Assembly: GCF_024171785.1 (NCBI RefSeq)
Contig: NZ_JAMTCK010000015.1
Location: forward strand, 182,766 to 246,765
Source: Goodfellowiella coeruleoviolacea
GTDB lineage: Bacteria > Actinomycetota > Actinomycetes > Mycobacteriales > Pseudonocardiaceae
Length of the DNA stretch: 64,000 nt
Direction of reading: 5' to 3'
Shown piece by piece: positions 7,395 through 16,572 of this stretch. Made by a program: the position numbers and the translations under genes. The notes beneath the pieces are model-generated. The model was not told where the DNA came from, did no database searches, and saw only the letters and a list, made by a program, of their open reading frames with translations. Each line of letters opens with the position of its first letter. Position 1 is the first letter of the stretch.

Positions 7395-8303
7395 CTAGCT
7401 GGACAGCCAGGCGCGCCAGGTGGGCAGCAGGGTGGCCAGCAGCGCCTCGGGGTTCTCGATGTTGGGGTTGTGCTTGGCGCCGGGCAGCACGGCGAAGTCC
7501 GCGTCCAGCCGCTCGGCCATGTCCCGCTGCCGCCCCACCGGCCAGGCGTCGTCGTCCTCGCCGCACACCACCAGGCAGGGCACGCCGGCCGTGCGCAGCG
7601 CCCTGGCCAGGGTGGGCACCAGGTCGGGCTCGTAGCGCAGCCCGTCGGCCATGCCCAGCAGCGCGGACGGGGACGAGCGCAGGAAGCGGTCCCGGAACAG
7701 CGCCTTCACCGCCCTGGGCTGCCTGGCCCACTGCGGGCTGGCCGCGTCGAGCGACTCCCGCACCCGCTGCGCCGCGGCCATGCCCTGCTGCCGCAGCATG
7801 GACTCGCCCACGTCCAGCGCGGTCCGGCGCTCGCCAACGGGCAGTTCCGCCGGGCCCGAGCTGAGCAGGGTCAGGCCGGCGATCGGCGCGCCCGCCAGCA
7901 CGGCGCCCCTGGCCACCAGGCCGCCGTAGGAGTGGCCGAGCAGCAGCACGGTCCGGCCCTCCGAGGCCAGCTTCTCCACCAGTTCGGCCAGGGCCGCGCC
8001 CAGTGGCGCCGGCCGGTACTCGGCCTCGGCGACCGGGCCGGGCGACTCGTACTGGCCGGGCAGGTCGATGGCGAAGACCTCGATGCCGGCGTCGGAGATC
8101 GGGTCGATCAGCGGCGCGAAGTCCTCTTTGGACCCGGTGTAGCCGGGCACCAGCAGCGCGGTCGCGCCCAGGTCCGGGCAGGTGGCCGAGGCCGGGGCGT
8201 GCAGGGCGGCCACCGGCCCGTACCGTCCGGGCAGGTCGGTGCGGACGGCTCGGTGTGGACTCAGTTGGGACGGCACCGGCGGTGTTTCTGGCTGCGCTGT
8301 CAC
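7395..8303 (-). CDS. Alpha/beta hydrolase
   Basis: A 302-residue alpha/beta hydrolase. The oxyanion region LLVPGYTGSKEDF, the nucleophile elbow GHSYGG and the late aspartate segment VVCGEDDDAWPVG are all visible, as is a candidate catalytic His in GAKHNPN. Substrate is unknown; esterase or lipase activity is family knowledge. GTG at 8303 starts VTAQPE; GTG at 8321 is an equal alternative, and neither has a strong ribosome site. It lies 35-53 bases downstream of the PQQ-propeller gene on the same strand. Confidence 0.75.
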   Translation of the reverse strand: MTAQPETPPVPSQLSPHRAVRTDLPGRYGPVAALHAPASATCPDLGATALLVPGYTGSKEDFAPLIDPISDAGIEVFAIDLPGQYESPGPVAEAEYRPAPLGAALAELVEKLASEGRTVLLLGHSYGGLVARGAVLAGAPIAGLTLLSSGPAELPVGERRTALDVGESMLRQQGMAAAQRVRESLDAASPQWARQPRAVKALFRDRFLRSSPSALLGMADGLRYEPDLVPTLARALRTAGVPCLVVCGEDDDAWPVGRQRDMAERLDADFAVLPGAKHNPNIENPEALLATLLPTWRAWLSS

Positions 8304-8356
8304 ATTTCGAGTTTGCCGCACCGGTCAGCACGCTGCTTGTTCCGACAACGAGAGTG

Positions 8357-9910
8357 TTATCTCGCCCCCGAGTCGAGTGCCACCAGCGTGCCGCCCCGCT
8401 GCTCCAGCACCACCGGGCCGGCCACGCCGAGCGCGACCTGCCCCTGGTAGCCCTGGCGGTCCACGGCGATGGTCCGCTCGGTGGCGCCGGTGGCCTGGTC
8501 GATCACCCGCACGCCCTCGGCGACCGGCAGCAGCAGGCGCCCGGCGAGCAGCGTGCCCGGTCCGAGGGTGTTCTCCACCGTCCACAGCGGGCGGAAGTCC
8601 TCCAGGGACAGCGCGACCGTGCGCGAGCCGGTGAACCAGTAGGCCGTGCCCGCGCCCGCGGTGACCGGGACGGTCCAGCCGGCCGGGTCACCGGTCAGGT
8701 CGTCGGCGCCCAGGTCCAGCGGGTACTCCGCGACCTGGTTGCCGTTCTCGACCTCGGTCACCACCAGCCGCGCCGGGTTGGGCACGACCGAGGCCACCAG
8801 CGTGTTGGACACCGCGATCACCCGCCCGCCCTTCGTCGGCAGCAGGGTCGTGGAGATCACCTCGGGCTTGTCCGACTCCTCCGGGTTCGGCTTGAGCACG
8901 CTGAGCCGGTCGCTCGGGTCCTGGTCCGGGCACCGCTCGACCACGGCGACCCGGCCCGAGGTGACCGCGAACGACCCGAAGACGCAGCCGGTCCTCGGCT
9001 GTTTGCCCGGGTTGACGATGGCCGGCACCCTGCCGTACTCCAGCGACTTGACCAGGTCCGATCGCCACACCTCGGCCAGTTCCCGGCCGGTGGCGGTGAC
9101 GTGCACCCCGTCGGAGAGCAGCCGGGTGCCCAGTTCGGCGTTGCCGTTGCGCTGCGCACCGCGCTGCCCGGTGCCGGCGTCCAGCGCGGTCACCTCGCTG
9201 CAGTTGGTCTCCTTGCGGTACACCGCCAGCACCCGGCCCCAGGCCGGCGCGACCGTGCACAGCTCCAGGTCACGCGTGTAGGACCAGCGCACCTGTCCGG
9301 TCAGCGGGTCGCGATCCGCCACCTGGCCGCTGTCCGCGGTGACCACGGTGGAGCTGATCACCACCGGCGCGGTGGTGGTGGCGCTGGCCGCCCGCCACAC
9401 CTCGTGCAGCGCCTCGGGCACCTCGCCGGGCTGGGCCAGGGTGGGGGCCGGCCCGCTGGCGGTGACCAGGGTGGTGGCCCTGGCGTCGCTGAACCACCAC
9501 ACGGTCAGGCCGGCGACCAGCACGGCCACCAGGATCACGGCCACCGCGGCGTAGTCGGCTGGTCGGCGCCAGCTGCGAGGTAAAGCCGCTGGTGGCGGCG
9601 TGGAGGACGGGGTCGGGTCGGCCGAGCCGGCAGCGGGTGGCACCGGGGCAGCGGGCGCGGCCAGCACGTCCTCGGCGCCGATCACCACGTCGTGGTCCGG
9701 GTGAGCCCCGTCCGCCCCCGGCTCGGGTTCGCCAGCGCTGTCCGGCTCGGGCTCGCCGGCAGCGGCCGGGCTGGCCGCCGCCTCGGCCGGGCTGTCGGGT
9801 GTCGGCCCGTCCACCTCGCCGGACGCCTCGGGTGACTGCGCGGGCGTGCCGGCCTCGTGCCGCTGCTGATCCGCCTGCCCCGGCTGGTCGGGCTGGTCGG
9901 GTCGTCCCAC
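8357..9910 (-). CDS. Membrane-anchored PQQ-like beta-propeller protein (Rv3212-like)
   Basis: A 517-residue protein. Residues 1-110 are proline/acid-rich and probably cytosolic; one membrane helix follows (YAAVAVILVAVLVAGLTVWW), then an extracytoplasmic domain with repeated blades such as DPLTGQVRWSY and ATGATERTIAV typical of PQQ-like propellers. The GTG at 9910 with GGAG about ten bases upstream fits better than the ATG at 9967. In mycobacteria a similar Ala/Val-rich protein (Rv3212) also neighbours the DEAD-box helicase. Function is unknown. Confidence 0.75.
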   Translation of the reverse strand: MGRPDQPDQPGQADQQRHEAGTPAQSPEASGEVDGPTPDSPAEAAASPAAAGEPEPDSAGEPEPGADGAHPDHDVVIGAEDVLAAPAAPVPPAAGSADPTPSSTPPPAALPRSWRRPADYAAVAVILVAVLVAGLTVWWFSDARATTLVTASGPAPTLAQPGEVPEALHEVWRAASATTTAPVVISSTVVTADSGQVADRDPLTGQVRWSYTRDLELCTVAPAWGRVLAVYRKETNCSEVTALDAGTGQRGAQRNGNAELGTRLLSDGVHVTATGRELAEVWRSDLVKSLEYGRVPAIVNPGKQPRTGCVFGSFAVTSGRVAVVERCPDQDPSDRLSVLKPNPEESDKPEVISTTLLPTKGGRVIAVSNTLVASVVPNPARLVVTEVENGNQVAEYPLDLGADDLTGDPAGWTVPVTAGAGTAYWFTGSRTVALSLEDFRPLWTVENTLGPGTLLAGRLLLPVAEGVRVIDQATGATERTIAVDRQGYQGQVALGVAGPVVLEQRGGTLVALDSGAR

Positions 9911-10039
9911 TGGCCTGCTCCTGGTGCTCGCGTCGACGACGTGCCGACCACGACATCCGGTGAGCACGCCCCTCGTCCCTGGGTGTCTAGTGTGCCGGCC
10001 GCCGGTGAGCTGCCGGTGTGCCCACCGGTTCGGCCCAGA

Positions 10040-11854
10040 TCACTGGCTGGTCTCGTCGCCCGGGCGCTCCTGGCCGACCTCAGCCTTGGACACCTCCACA
10101 CCGGCGCGCCGCCGACGCCGCTGCCGCCGGGGCCGTTCCTCGCCCTCGTCCGCGGTGGTCTCCGGCCGGGCGGTCGCCGCCTCAGCGGCACCCTCGCCAC
10201 CGGACACCACCTCGCCGCGGCGGCGCCGCCGGCGACGGGGGCGGGACTCGCTGGCGGCGGTCTCACCGGTCGCACCGGTCGCACCGGACTCGGTCGACGC
10301 GGTCGGTTCCGCGGCCCCGTCACCGCCACCGCGCCTGGTCCGCCGGCGCTTGCGCTGCCGCGCGTCCGGCTCGTCGGACGGCTCGGAGGCCAGTCCGGAG
10401 CGGGTCCGCTTGCTCAGCGGCAGCCGGCCGGTGGCGTCCTCGGGGATGCCCAGGTCGGTCCGCAGGTGCTCGGAGGTGGAGTAGGTCTCCACCGGTTCCG
10501 GGATGCCCAGGTTCAGCGCCTGGTCAATGGCCTGCCAGCGGGGCTCCTCGTCCCAGTCGACCAGGGTGATGGCCACGCCGGTGCGGCCGGCCCGGCCGGT
10601 GCGGCCGATCCGGTGCACGTAGGTCTTCTCGTCCTCCGGGCACTGGTAGTTGATCACGTGGGTGACGCCGTCCACGTCAATGCCCCTGGCCGCCACGTCC
10701 GTGGCGACCAGCACGTCGACCTTGCCGGAGCGGAACGCGCGCAGCGCCTGCTCCCGCGCGCCCTGGCCGAGGTCGCCGTGCACGGCCGCGACCGCGAAAC
10801 CGCGCTCGGTCAGCTCGTCGGCGACCTTCTGGGCGGTGCGCTTGGTGCGCATGAAGACCATGGCCAGACCGCGGTCCTCGATCTGCAGGGCGCGGGCGAC
10901 CAGCTCCACCTTGTCCAGCGCGTGCGCCCGGTAGACGAACTGCTTGGTGCGCTCGTGCACCGCGCCGGCGTCGGTCTCCTCGGCCCGGACGTGCGTCGGC
11001 CGGTTCAGGAACGTGCGGGCCAGGGTGATGATCGGACCCGGCATGGTGGCGGAGAACAGCATGGTCTGCCGCTGCTCGGGCACCATGTCCATGATCCGCT
11101 CGATGTCCGGCAGGAAGCCGAGGTCGAGCATTTCGTCGGCCTCGTCCAGCACCAGCCCGCGCACCTTGCCGAGCACCAGGTGGCGCTGTTCGGCCAGGTC
11201 GAGCAGGCGGCCCGGGGTGCCGATCACCAGGTCGACGCCCTTGCGCAGGGCCTGGATCTGCGGCTCGTAGGGCCGGCCGCCGTACACGGCCAGCACCCGG
11301 ATGCCCAGGTACTTGCCCGCGTCGGTGAGGTCGTGGGTGACCTGCAGGCACAGCTCCCTGGTCGGCACCACGACCAGCGCCTGCGGGGTGCCGTCGCCCG
11401 GCGTGGTGATCCGCTCCAGCAGCGGCACGCCGAACGCCAGGGTCTTGCCGGTGCCGGTGCGCGCCTGGCCGATCACGTCGTCGCCGGCCAGTGCCAGCGG
11501 CAGGGTCAGCTCCTGGATGGCGAAGGTCCGCTCGATGCCGGCCTCGGCCAGCGCCTGGATGATCTCCGGCCGCACGTTGAAGTCGGCGAACCGGGGGGAG
11601 TCGGCGTGGGCCGGCGCGTTCGCGGTGAGCGGGTGCAGCGGGTGGGAGGTGTCGGCGTCGTCGATGCCGGCCTCGCTGTGCTCCAGCGCGACCGGGTCCA
11701 ACCCAGGGGAATCCAACCCAGGGGAGTCCAGCCCGGGGGAGTCCGGTGCCGGGGAGCTGTGCTCGTGGGTGCCGTGCTCGTGGGTGCCGTGCTCGTGGAT
11801 GACGTCCGCCGCACGTGGTGTGTCGGTGTCGGTGTCGTGATTGCTGACGGTCAG
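10040..11854 (-). CDS. rhlE: DEAD-box ATP-dependent RNA helicase
   Basis: A helicase of about 604 residues that remodels RNA (ribosome assembly, RNA decay). Motifs in order: F-Q motif FADFNVRPEIIQAL...FAIQELT, Walker A ARTGTGKT, PTRELCLQ, TPGRLLD, DEAD in VLDEADEML, SAT in FSATMP, and HRIGRTGRAGR. The C-terminus is an RG/RRRRRR-rich disordered tail. The N-terminus has HEHGTHEHGTHEH and SPGLD repeats. The frame has no ATG, GTG or TTG near the conserved start; CTG at 11854 has GAGAGG 8 bases upstream and fits best. A GTG near 11,923 is an alternative. Confidence 0.85.
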   Translation of the reverse strand: MTVSNHDTDTDTPRAADVIHEHGTHEHGTHEHSSPAPDSPGLDSPGLDSPGLDPVALEHSEAGIDDADTSHPLHPLTANAPAHADSPRFADFNVRPEIIQALAEAGIERTFAIQELTLPLALAGDDVIGQARTGTGKTLAFGVPLLERITTPGDGTPQALVVVPTRELCLQVTHDLTDAGKYLGIRVLAVYGGRPYEPQIQALRKGVDLVIGTPGRLLDLAEQRHLVLGKVRGLVLDEADEMLDLGFLPDIERIMDMVPEQRQTMLFSATMPGPIITLARTFLNRPTHVRAEETDAGAVHERTKQFVYRAHALDKVELVARALQIEDRGLAMVFMRTKRTAQKVADELTERGFAVAAVHGDLGQGAREQALRAFRSGKVDVLVATDVAARGIDVDGVTHVINYQCPEDEKTYVHRIGRTGRAGRTGVAITLVDWDEEPRWQAIDQALNLGIPEPVETYSTSEHLRTDLGIPEDATGRLPLSKRTRSGLASEPSDEPDARQRKRRRTRRGGGDGAAEPTASTESGATGATGETAASESRPRRRRRRRGEVVSGGEGAAEAATARPETTADEGEERPRRQRRRRRAGVEVSKAEVGQERPGDETSQ

Positions 11855-12166
11855 GGTGATCGCCTCTCTCGTACCAGCGCGCCCGGCCCTGGACAGGCCG
11901 CTCGACCGCGCTTCCACGCCCGGGCCGTGGGGCCAGGCAGCGCGCGGGAGGGCCGGCGAGGTTGGCGCGCACCCTCCATGTAGCGGCACGGTGCCGCATG
12001 CGTCGTGCGCCAGCGCTGTCGCTGCCGCGAGGCCGGCCAGCGGGTGGGAAGGGCAGCCGCGCAACGGCAAGCGCCAGGCGTCAACACGCAAGTCTACCCG
12101 GACCGGCCAGGTAGTGGCCGCTTCGACCTTGTCAGCAGGTTGTCCCCGCCCACTACGCTCGCTGTC
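11855..12166. other. Divergent promoter region and likely long helicase leader
   Basis: About 310 bases between the DEAD-box helicase (minus) and the ferritin-like gene (plus). Part of it may be a long 5' leader of the helicase, as is common for DEAD-box helicase genes; the open frame through it lacks actinobacterial codon bias conservation and is not credible coding sequence. I see no strong palindrome or promoter pair. Confidence 0.4.
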
Positions 12167-12844
12167 ATGAGCGAGGCTGACCAGCGAACCACGGCGACCA
12201 CACCAGGCATCGAGGCGGGCGTTATCGACCTGCTCGGCGTACTCGCCTACGGGGAGCTGTCCGCCTTCGACCGGCTGGCCGAGGACGCCCGGATCGCCCC
12301 CACCCTGCCCGGCCGCGCCGCCCTGTCCGCCATGGCCGCCGCCGAGATCGGCCACTACAAGCTGCTGGAGCAGTGCCTGGCCGAACGGGGGGTCGCGGTC
12401 GAGGACGCGATGCGCCCGTTCGTGCGCTCGTTCAACGCCTTCCACGAGTCCACCGCGCCCCGCTCCTGGCTGGAGTCGCTGGTCAAGGCCAATGTCGGCG
12501 ACGGGCTGGCGGCCGACTTCTACCGGGAGATCGCCGCCTGGCTGGACGAGCCGACCAAGGAGATCGTGCTGGAGGTGCTGGCCGACACCGGCCACTCGGC
12601 GTTCGCCGAGCGCGAAGTGCGCGCGGGCTGTGAGAGCGACCCCACCCTGCGGGACCGGCTGACCCTGTGGGGGCGCCGGCTGCTGGGAGAGGCGCTCACC
12701 CAGGCGCAGTACGTGGTGGCGGAGCGGGACGGGCTGGCCGAGCTGATCGTGCGCGGCACCGGTGACCTGGCCGGCATCGCCGGGCTGTTCCGCCGGTTGC
12801 AACAGTCGCACAGCCGCCGGATGACCGCGCTCGGCCTGGGCTGA
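12167..12844 (+). CDS. Ferritin-like fold protein (Rv3210c-like)
   Basis: A 225-residue helical protein of the ferritin-like fold family found next to DEAD-box helicases in actinobacteria. Helix segments with metal-ligand-like residues include [47 protein letters not shown] and QQSHSRRM. Some automated annotations call relatives MiaE-like tRNA hydroxylases, but the function is unproven. ATG at 12167 is used because the upstream extension is unlike the family. It is divergent from the helicase gene. Confidence 0.75.
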   Translation: MSEADQRTTATTPGIEAGVIDLLGVLAYGELSAFDRLAEDARIAPTLPGRAALSAMAAAEIGHYKLLEQCLAERGVAVEDAMRPFVRSFNAFHESTAPRSWLESLVKANVGDGLAADFYREIAAWLDEPTKEIVLEVLADTGHSAFAEREVRAGCESDPTLRDRLTLWGRRLLGEALTQAQYVVAERDGLAELIVRGTGDLAGIAGLFRRLQQSHSRRMTALGLG

Positions 12845-12922
12845 CCCGCCAGCCCCTCGGAATACCCTCGGTTCGACTAGGGTTGCCTCGTACGTTTCGT
12901 TGGTTGTGAGGCGGAGGTCAGC

Positions 12923-13156
12923 GTGGAGGTCAAGATCGGCGTCGCGGAGAGCCCGCGGGAACTCGTCGTGTCCAGCGACCGGACCCCGGACGAGGTCGAG
13001 GCGCTGGTCGCCGACGCCCTGCAGAACCCCAAGGGCCTGCTCACCCTGGTCGACGAGAAGGGCAGGCGCTACGTCGTCCCCTCGTCGCGGGTGGCCTACG
13101 TGGAGATCGGCCCCAGCGACGCACGGCGCGTGGGTTTCGCGTTCGACAGCAAGTAG
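12923..13156 (+). CDS. DUF3107 family protein (TB9.4-like)
   Basis: A 77-residue DUF3107 protein starting VEVKIGVAESPRELVV. The family is a conserved small actinobacterial protein (Rv3208A/TB9.4 in mycobacteria) of unknown function. The GTG start follows a GGAGG (12,914-12,918) with a four-base spacer. It sits convergent to the TetR gene, with a hairpin terminator between them, as in mycobacteria where the two are neighbours. Confidence 0.9.
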   Translation: MEVKIGVAESPRELVVSSDRTPDEVEALVADALQNPKGLLTLVDEKGRRYVVPSSRVAYVEIGPSDARRVGFAFDSK

Positions 13157-13198
13157 GACCTGCGAGTAGGACCTGCAAGAAGGACCTGACCGGCAGGA
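13156..13198 (+). repeat. Tandem AGGACCTGC repeats after DUF3107
   Basis: Three copies of an AGGACCTG unit spaced 12-14 bases apart, plus a fourth partial copy (AGGACC), begin at the DUF3107 stop codon. The array is short and noncoding and precedes the terminator hairpin. Confidence 0.5.
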
Positions 13199-13209
13199 CC
13201 AGGCGGATC

Positions 13210-13247
13210 GAGCCCGCGGCCGGTGTTCGGCACCGCCCGCGGGGCTC
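13210..13247. terminator. Bidirectional hairpin terminator
   Basis: GAGCCC at 13210-13215 pairs with GGGCTC at 13242-13247, extended by GCGG/CCGC (one bulge), and the top is a CGGTG-TTCGG-CACCG stem-loop. It lies between the convergent DUF3107 and TetR genes; no U-tract follows, as is usual in high-GC actinobacteria. Confidence 0.65.
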
Positions 13248-13261
13248 ATTCCGCGTCTGAC

Positions 13262-13900
13262 TCAGGGGTGTTGCAGTGGGAACCCGCCGCCGATGCCCTT
13301 CCAGGCGAGGTTGGAGATCAGCGCCACCGCCTCCTCCTTGCTCACCTTGCGCTCACCGTCCAGCCAGGCCCTGGCGGTGACCTGGCTCAACCCGACCAGG
13401 CCCACGGCCAGCAGCCGGGCGCGGTCGGCGTCCAGGCCGGCGTCCGCGGTGATGGTGTCGGTGATCGCGTCGACGCTGTCCGAGGTGGCCCGCTGCACGG
13501 CCTCGGCCACGGCCGGCTCACCGCGCAGGTCCGACTCGAACACCATCCGGTACGCCTGGCCCTCGCGGTCCACGAAGTCGTAGAACACGCCCACGGCGGC
13601 CTGCACCCGCTGCTTGTTGTCGGTGGTGGACTCCAGCGCGTCGCGCACCCGGGCGATCAGCTCGTCCACGTGGGTCTCCAGCACCGCCAGATACAGTTCG
13701 AGCTTGCCGGGGAAGTGCTGGTAGAGGACTGGCTTGCTGACACCGGCGCGTTCGGCGATCTCGTCCATGGCGGCGGCGTGGTAGCCGTTGGCCACGAACA
13801 CGTCCTGCGCCGCGGCGAGCAACTGGGCGCGCCGGGCGGTGCGGGGCAGCCGGACGCCGCGTCCGGCCTGTGTGGTGCTCGGTTCCGCCGTTTCCGTCAT
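13262..13900 (-). CDS. TetR family transcriptional regulator
   Basis: A 212-residue TetR repressor. The N-terminal helix-turn-helix is clear at residues about 22-68: RAQLLAAAQDVFVANGYHAA, then MDEIAERAGVSKPVLYQHFPGK. The C-terminal ligand-binding domain resembles the actinobacterial TetR next to DUF3107 (Rv3208 in M. tuberculosis). ATG at 13900 has GGAGG at 13905-13909. A 16-base perfect palindrome lies upstream at 14013-14028 and may be its operator, shared with the divergent hydrolase gene. The ligand is unknown. Confidence 0.88.
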   Translation of the reverse strand: MTETAEPSTTQAGRGVRLPRTARRAQLLAAAQDVFVANGYHAAAMDEIAERAGVSKPVLYQHFPGKLELYLAVLETHVDELIARVRDALESTTDNKQRVQAAVGVFYDFVDREGQAYRMVFESDLRGEPAVAEAVQRATSDSVDAITDTITADAGLDADRARLLAVGLVGLSQVTARAWLDGERKVSKEEAVALISNLAWKGIGGGFPLQHP

Positions 13901-14012
13901 GGTGCCTCCAGCCAGGTCGAACGGTGGCCGTGTGGTGCTGCCTCGGCCGCGCCTGCACTCGGGCCGTCGGCTCGGGTCACCACCACCTGACCTTACTCGT
14001 CGGTAGTCGGGA

Positions 14013-14028
14013 ACCGAGAATTCTCGGT
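14013..14028. promoter_or_regulatory. Palindromic candidate TetR operator
   Basis: ACCGAGAATTCTCGGT is a perfect 16-base palindrome located 113 bases upstream of tetR and 100 bases upstream of the divergent hydrolase. Position and symmetry fit a TetR-family operator; binding is inferred. Confidence 0.5.
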
Positions 14029-14127
14029 GGCGCCCGACCGGCGAGTCCACCCGACCGGCGCGTCCGTGCCGGCGGGGTCGCGGACGCTGACGGGTGCGGT
14101 CCGCGCGGGCGGGCGCATCCTGGAACG

Positions 14128-15144
14128 GTGACGGACGCCCACTCGACCCACGCCACCGGAGGCGGCCAGGCCCGGCCCGCTCGGGTGCCGCTGACGTTCG
14201 TGCCGCTGTCCACCGCACCGCTGGAACTGGACACCAGCATCCCGCCGTGGCCCGGCCGGCAGGTGCCCCTCGCCGGCGCCACCCTGCACGTGCGGGAGAC
14301 CCCCGGCCCGCACCCGGACGCGCCGACCGCCGTGTACGTGCACGGGCTCGGCGGGTCCGCCACCAACTGGACCGACCTGGCCAACCTGCTCGCCGGCAGC
14401 GCCCACGGCGTGGCCGTGGACCTGCCCGGGTTCGGCCAGAGCGAGCCGCCCGCCGGCTTCGACTTCGCGCTGACCTCGCACGCCGCCGTGGTGGCCGACT
14501 ACCTGGCCGGGCTGGACCGGGGGCCGGTGCACCTGCTCGGCAACTCCATGGGCGGGGCGATCGCCATGCTCGTCGCGGCCGAGCGGCCCGAGCTGGTGCG
14601 CACCCTCACCCTGGTGTCCCCGGCCGTCCCCGACCTGCGCCCGGACCTGCGGCGGATGGCCGACCCGCGGATGCCACTGGCCTACCTGCCGGTGCTGGGC
14701 GGCCCGGTGCGGCGCCAGCTGGCCAGCCTCACCCCCAGGCAGCGGGCCGAGCAGATGATCCGGCTGTGCTTCGCCGACCCCGGCCGGGTGCCCGAGCACC
14801 GGGTGGCGGAGTCGGCCCAGGAGATCGCCGGCCGGCTGGGCCTGCCGTGGGCGGCGGACGCGATCAACCGCAGCACCCTCGGGCTGATCCGGGCGTGGCT
14901 GGTGCCGAGGGCGCGGTCGCTGTGGCAGGTGGCGCCCAGGGTGTCCGTGCCCGCGCTGGTCGTCTGGGGCGACCGGGACCGGCTGGTCAGCGTGCGCAAG
15001 GCGGCGCGCACCGCCGAGCTGCTGCCCCGGGGCCGCCTGCTGGTGCTGCCCGGCACCGGCCACTGCGCCCAGATGGAGCAGCCGGTGTCGGTGGCGCGTG
15101 CCGTGCTGGGCATGTGGGGTGCCGTGGCCGAGCGCGCCTGGTGA
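14128..15144 (+). CDS. Alpha/beta fold hydrolase
   Basis: A 338-residue alpha/beta hydrolase with the oxyanion motif YVHGLGGSATNW (about residue 70), nucleophile elbow LLGNSMGG (Ser near residue 143), acid in VVWGDRDRLVS and catalytic His in LPGTGHCAQMEQP. This is the set seen in lipase/esterase and C-C hydrolase types. GTG at 14128 is used; the frame extends upstream only as shadow of the TetR gene. It is divergent from tetR and may be its regulatory target. Confidence 0.85.
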   Translation: MTDAHSTHATGGGQARPARVPLTFVPLSTAPLELDTSIPPWPGRQVPLAGATLHVRETPGPHPDAPTAVYVHGLGGSATNWTDLANLLAGSAHGVAVDLPGFGQSEPPAGFDFALTSHAAVVADYLAGLDRGPVHLLGNSMGGAIAMLVAAERPELVRTLTLVSPAVPDLRPDLRRMADPRMPLAYLPVLGGPVRRQLASLTPRQRAEQMIRLCFADPGRVPEHRVAESAQEIAGRLGLPWAADAINRSTLGLIRAWLVPRARSLWQVAPRVSVPALVVWGDRDRLVSVRKAARTAELLPRGRLLVLPGTGHCAQMEQPVSVARAVLGMWGAVAERAW

Positions 15145-15232
15145 CCGCGTCCGGTGGAGCACACCCGGTGGCCACATTCGTGGGACGCACTCCGTTTTGT
15201 GCGGTGAGTAGCAGCGATGGCACTCTGAATCC

Positions 15233-16390
15233 GTGAGTGGTCCTCGGAGCGGTTCAGCTGGATCAGGACAGGGAGGGCGCGGCGCGGCGGTGCGGCGCGG
15301 CTCCTCGGCCGAGGATTCCGGCACCTCCCGGCGGCCCGCGACCGCGCGCGGCGGCCCCGACCGCTACCGCCGTGGCGCGCGGCGCACCAGCGCGGAGCCG
15401 CTGGCCGCGTCCTGGCGGCCGCTGGAGGACCAGGAGCGCGACACCGGGTCGGGCCGGCGGCCGGCCGGGCAGGCCAAGCGCGACAAGGAGGAGCGGCGGC
15501 GCCGGGGCATCGGCGCGCTGCTGGCCCACTACGGCTGGCGGGTGTACGCGGTGCCGGTGCTGGTCGCGTTGACCGCGCTGGTCGTGATGGACACCACCGG
15601 CACGTCCAGCGATCCGGGCAGCGGCACGCTGGGCGGGTCGATCGCGAGCGGCGATCAGCCGGCCACCAGCGGGCCGCCGCTGGGCGCGGAGATCCCGGCC
15701 ACCCCGGTCGGCCCGGACATCCCCACGGCGGAGCTGCCCGACGGCTTCGACTTCACCCAGAAGGGCAACAGCACCTGGCGGGTGATTCCCGGCACCAAGG
15801 CCAAGTACGGCACGGGCGGGCCGGTGAAGAAGTACACCATCGAGGTGGAGGACGGGATCAACCCCGGCGAGTACGGCGGGGACGACGCCCTGGCCCTGCT
15901 GATCGACCAGACCCTGTCCGACCCGGCGCGTGGCTGGACCGCGTCGGGTGACGTGTCGCTGGAGCGGGTGGACCCGAACGTGGAACGGCCGGACTTCCGG
16001 GTCAGCCTGACCACGCCGGAGACCACCAAGCGGCCCGACCTGTGCGGGTTCAACATCAAGTACCCGGCCTCGTGCAACTCCCGGGAGACCGGCCGGGTGA
16101 TCATCAACCTGGCCCGGTGGGTGCGCGGCGCCAAGGCGTTCAACGGCGACATGGACACCTACCGCCGGTACGCCATCAACCACGAGGTGGGGCACGCGCT
16201 CAACCACTACCACGAGGCGTGCAAGAAGGACGGCGACCTGGCGCCGGTGATGATGCAGCAGACCTTCGGCGTGGCCAACGACTACGTGTACCTGCTCAAC
16301 CAGGTGGATCCGTCCAACTCCGGCGCGGTGCCCAACGACGGCAAGACGTGCCGGGTGAACGCCTGGCCGGTGCCGCAGGGCCAGAACTGA
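15233..16390 (+). CDS. DUF3152 membrane-anchored putative metalloprotease
   Basis: A 385-residue DUF3152 protein (Rv3207c-like). Residues 1-100 are basic and disordered, followed by one membrane helix (VYAVPVLVALTALVVM) and an extracytoplasmic domain. The domain contains INHEVGHALNHYHEAC, an HExxH zinc site followed by further histidines, suggesting a zincin-type peptidase; activity is inference. The GTG at 15233 lacks a clear ribosome site. It follows the hydrolase and precedes moeZ, as in mycobacteria. Confidence 0.85.
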   Translation: MSGPRSGSAGSGQGGRGAAVRRGSSAEDSGTSRRPATARGGPDRYRRGARRTSAEPLAASWRPLEDQERDTGSGRRPAGQAKRDKEERRRRGIGALLAHYGWRVYAVPVLVALTALVVMDTTGTSSDPGSGTLGGSIASGDQPATSGPPLGAEIPATPVGPDIPTAELPDGFDFTQKGNSTWRVIPGTKAKYGTGGPVKKYTIEVEDGINPGEYGGDDALALLIDQTLSDPARGWTASGDVSLERVDPNVERPDFRVSLTTPETTKRPDLCGFNIKYPASCNSRETGRVIINLARWVRGAKAFNGDMDTYRRYAINHEVGHALNHYHEACKKDGDLAPVMMQQTFGVANDYVYLLNQVDPSNSGAVPNDGKTCRVNAWPVPQGQN

Positions 16391-16402
16391 GCCGAGGCGG
16401 CC

Positions 16403-16437
16403 CACACCCCCGGGTGTGTCCACTTGCTGGGACGGTT
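16403..16437 (+). terminator. Candidate terminator after DUF3152
   Basis: CACACCC/GGGTGTG (16403-16418) is a perfect inverted repeat, and a short GGTTTTT tract follows. The centre is only two bases, so it may instead be a protein-binding palindrome. The leader of moeZ downstream contains another small hairpin (CTCACC/GGTGAG, 16507-16521). Confidence 0.35.
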
Positions 16438-16572
16438 TTTCCGGGCGGAAGACGTTCGGCCACGCTGGCGTTGCCATAGGTAAGTTCTGTCGGCCACCGA
16501 CGGACCTCACCAGCAGGTGAGGGCTCCCAGCCGGAGGCCCGGCTGATCCGCCCACTTCGAGAAGGAGCAGGG

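Noticed and set aside
11855-13249. Upstream in-frame extension of the DEAD-box helicase
   Set aside because: It runs antisense through the DUF3107 and ferritin-like genes, which are conserved on the plus strand, so the helicase cannot start that far upstream.
16390-16572. Riboswitch in the moeZ leader
   Set aside because: Small hairpins are present, but I could not match a SAM, molybdenum-cofactor or thiamine riboswitch core.
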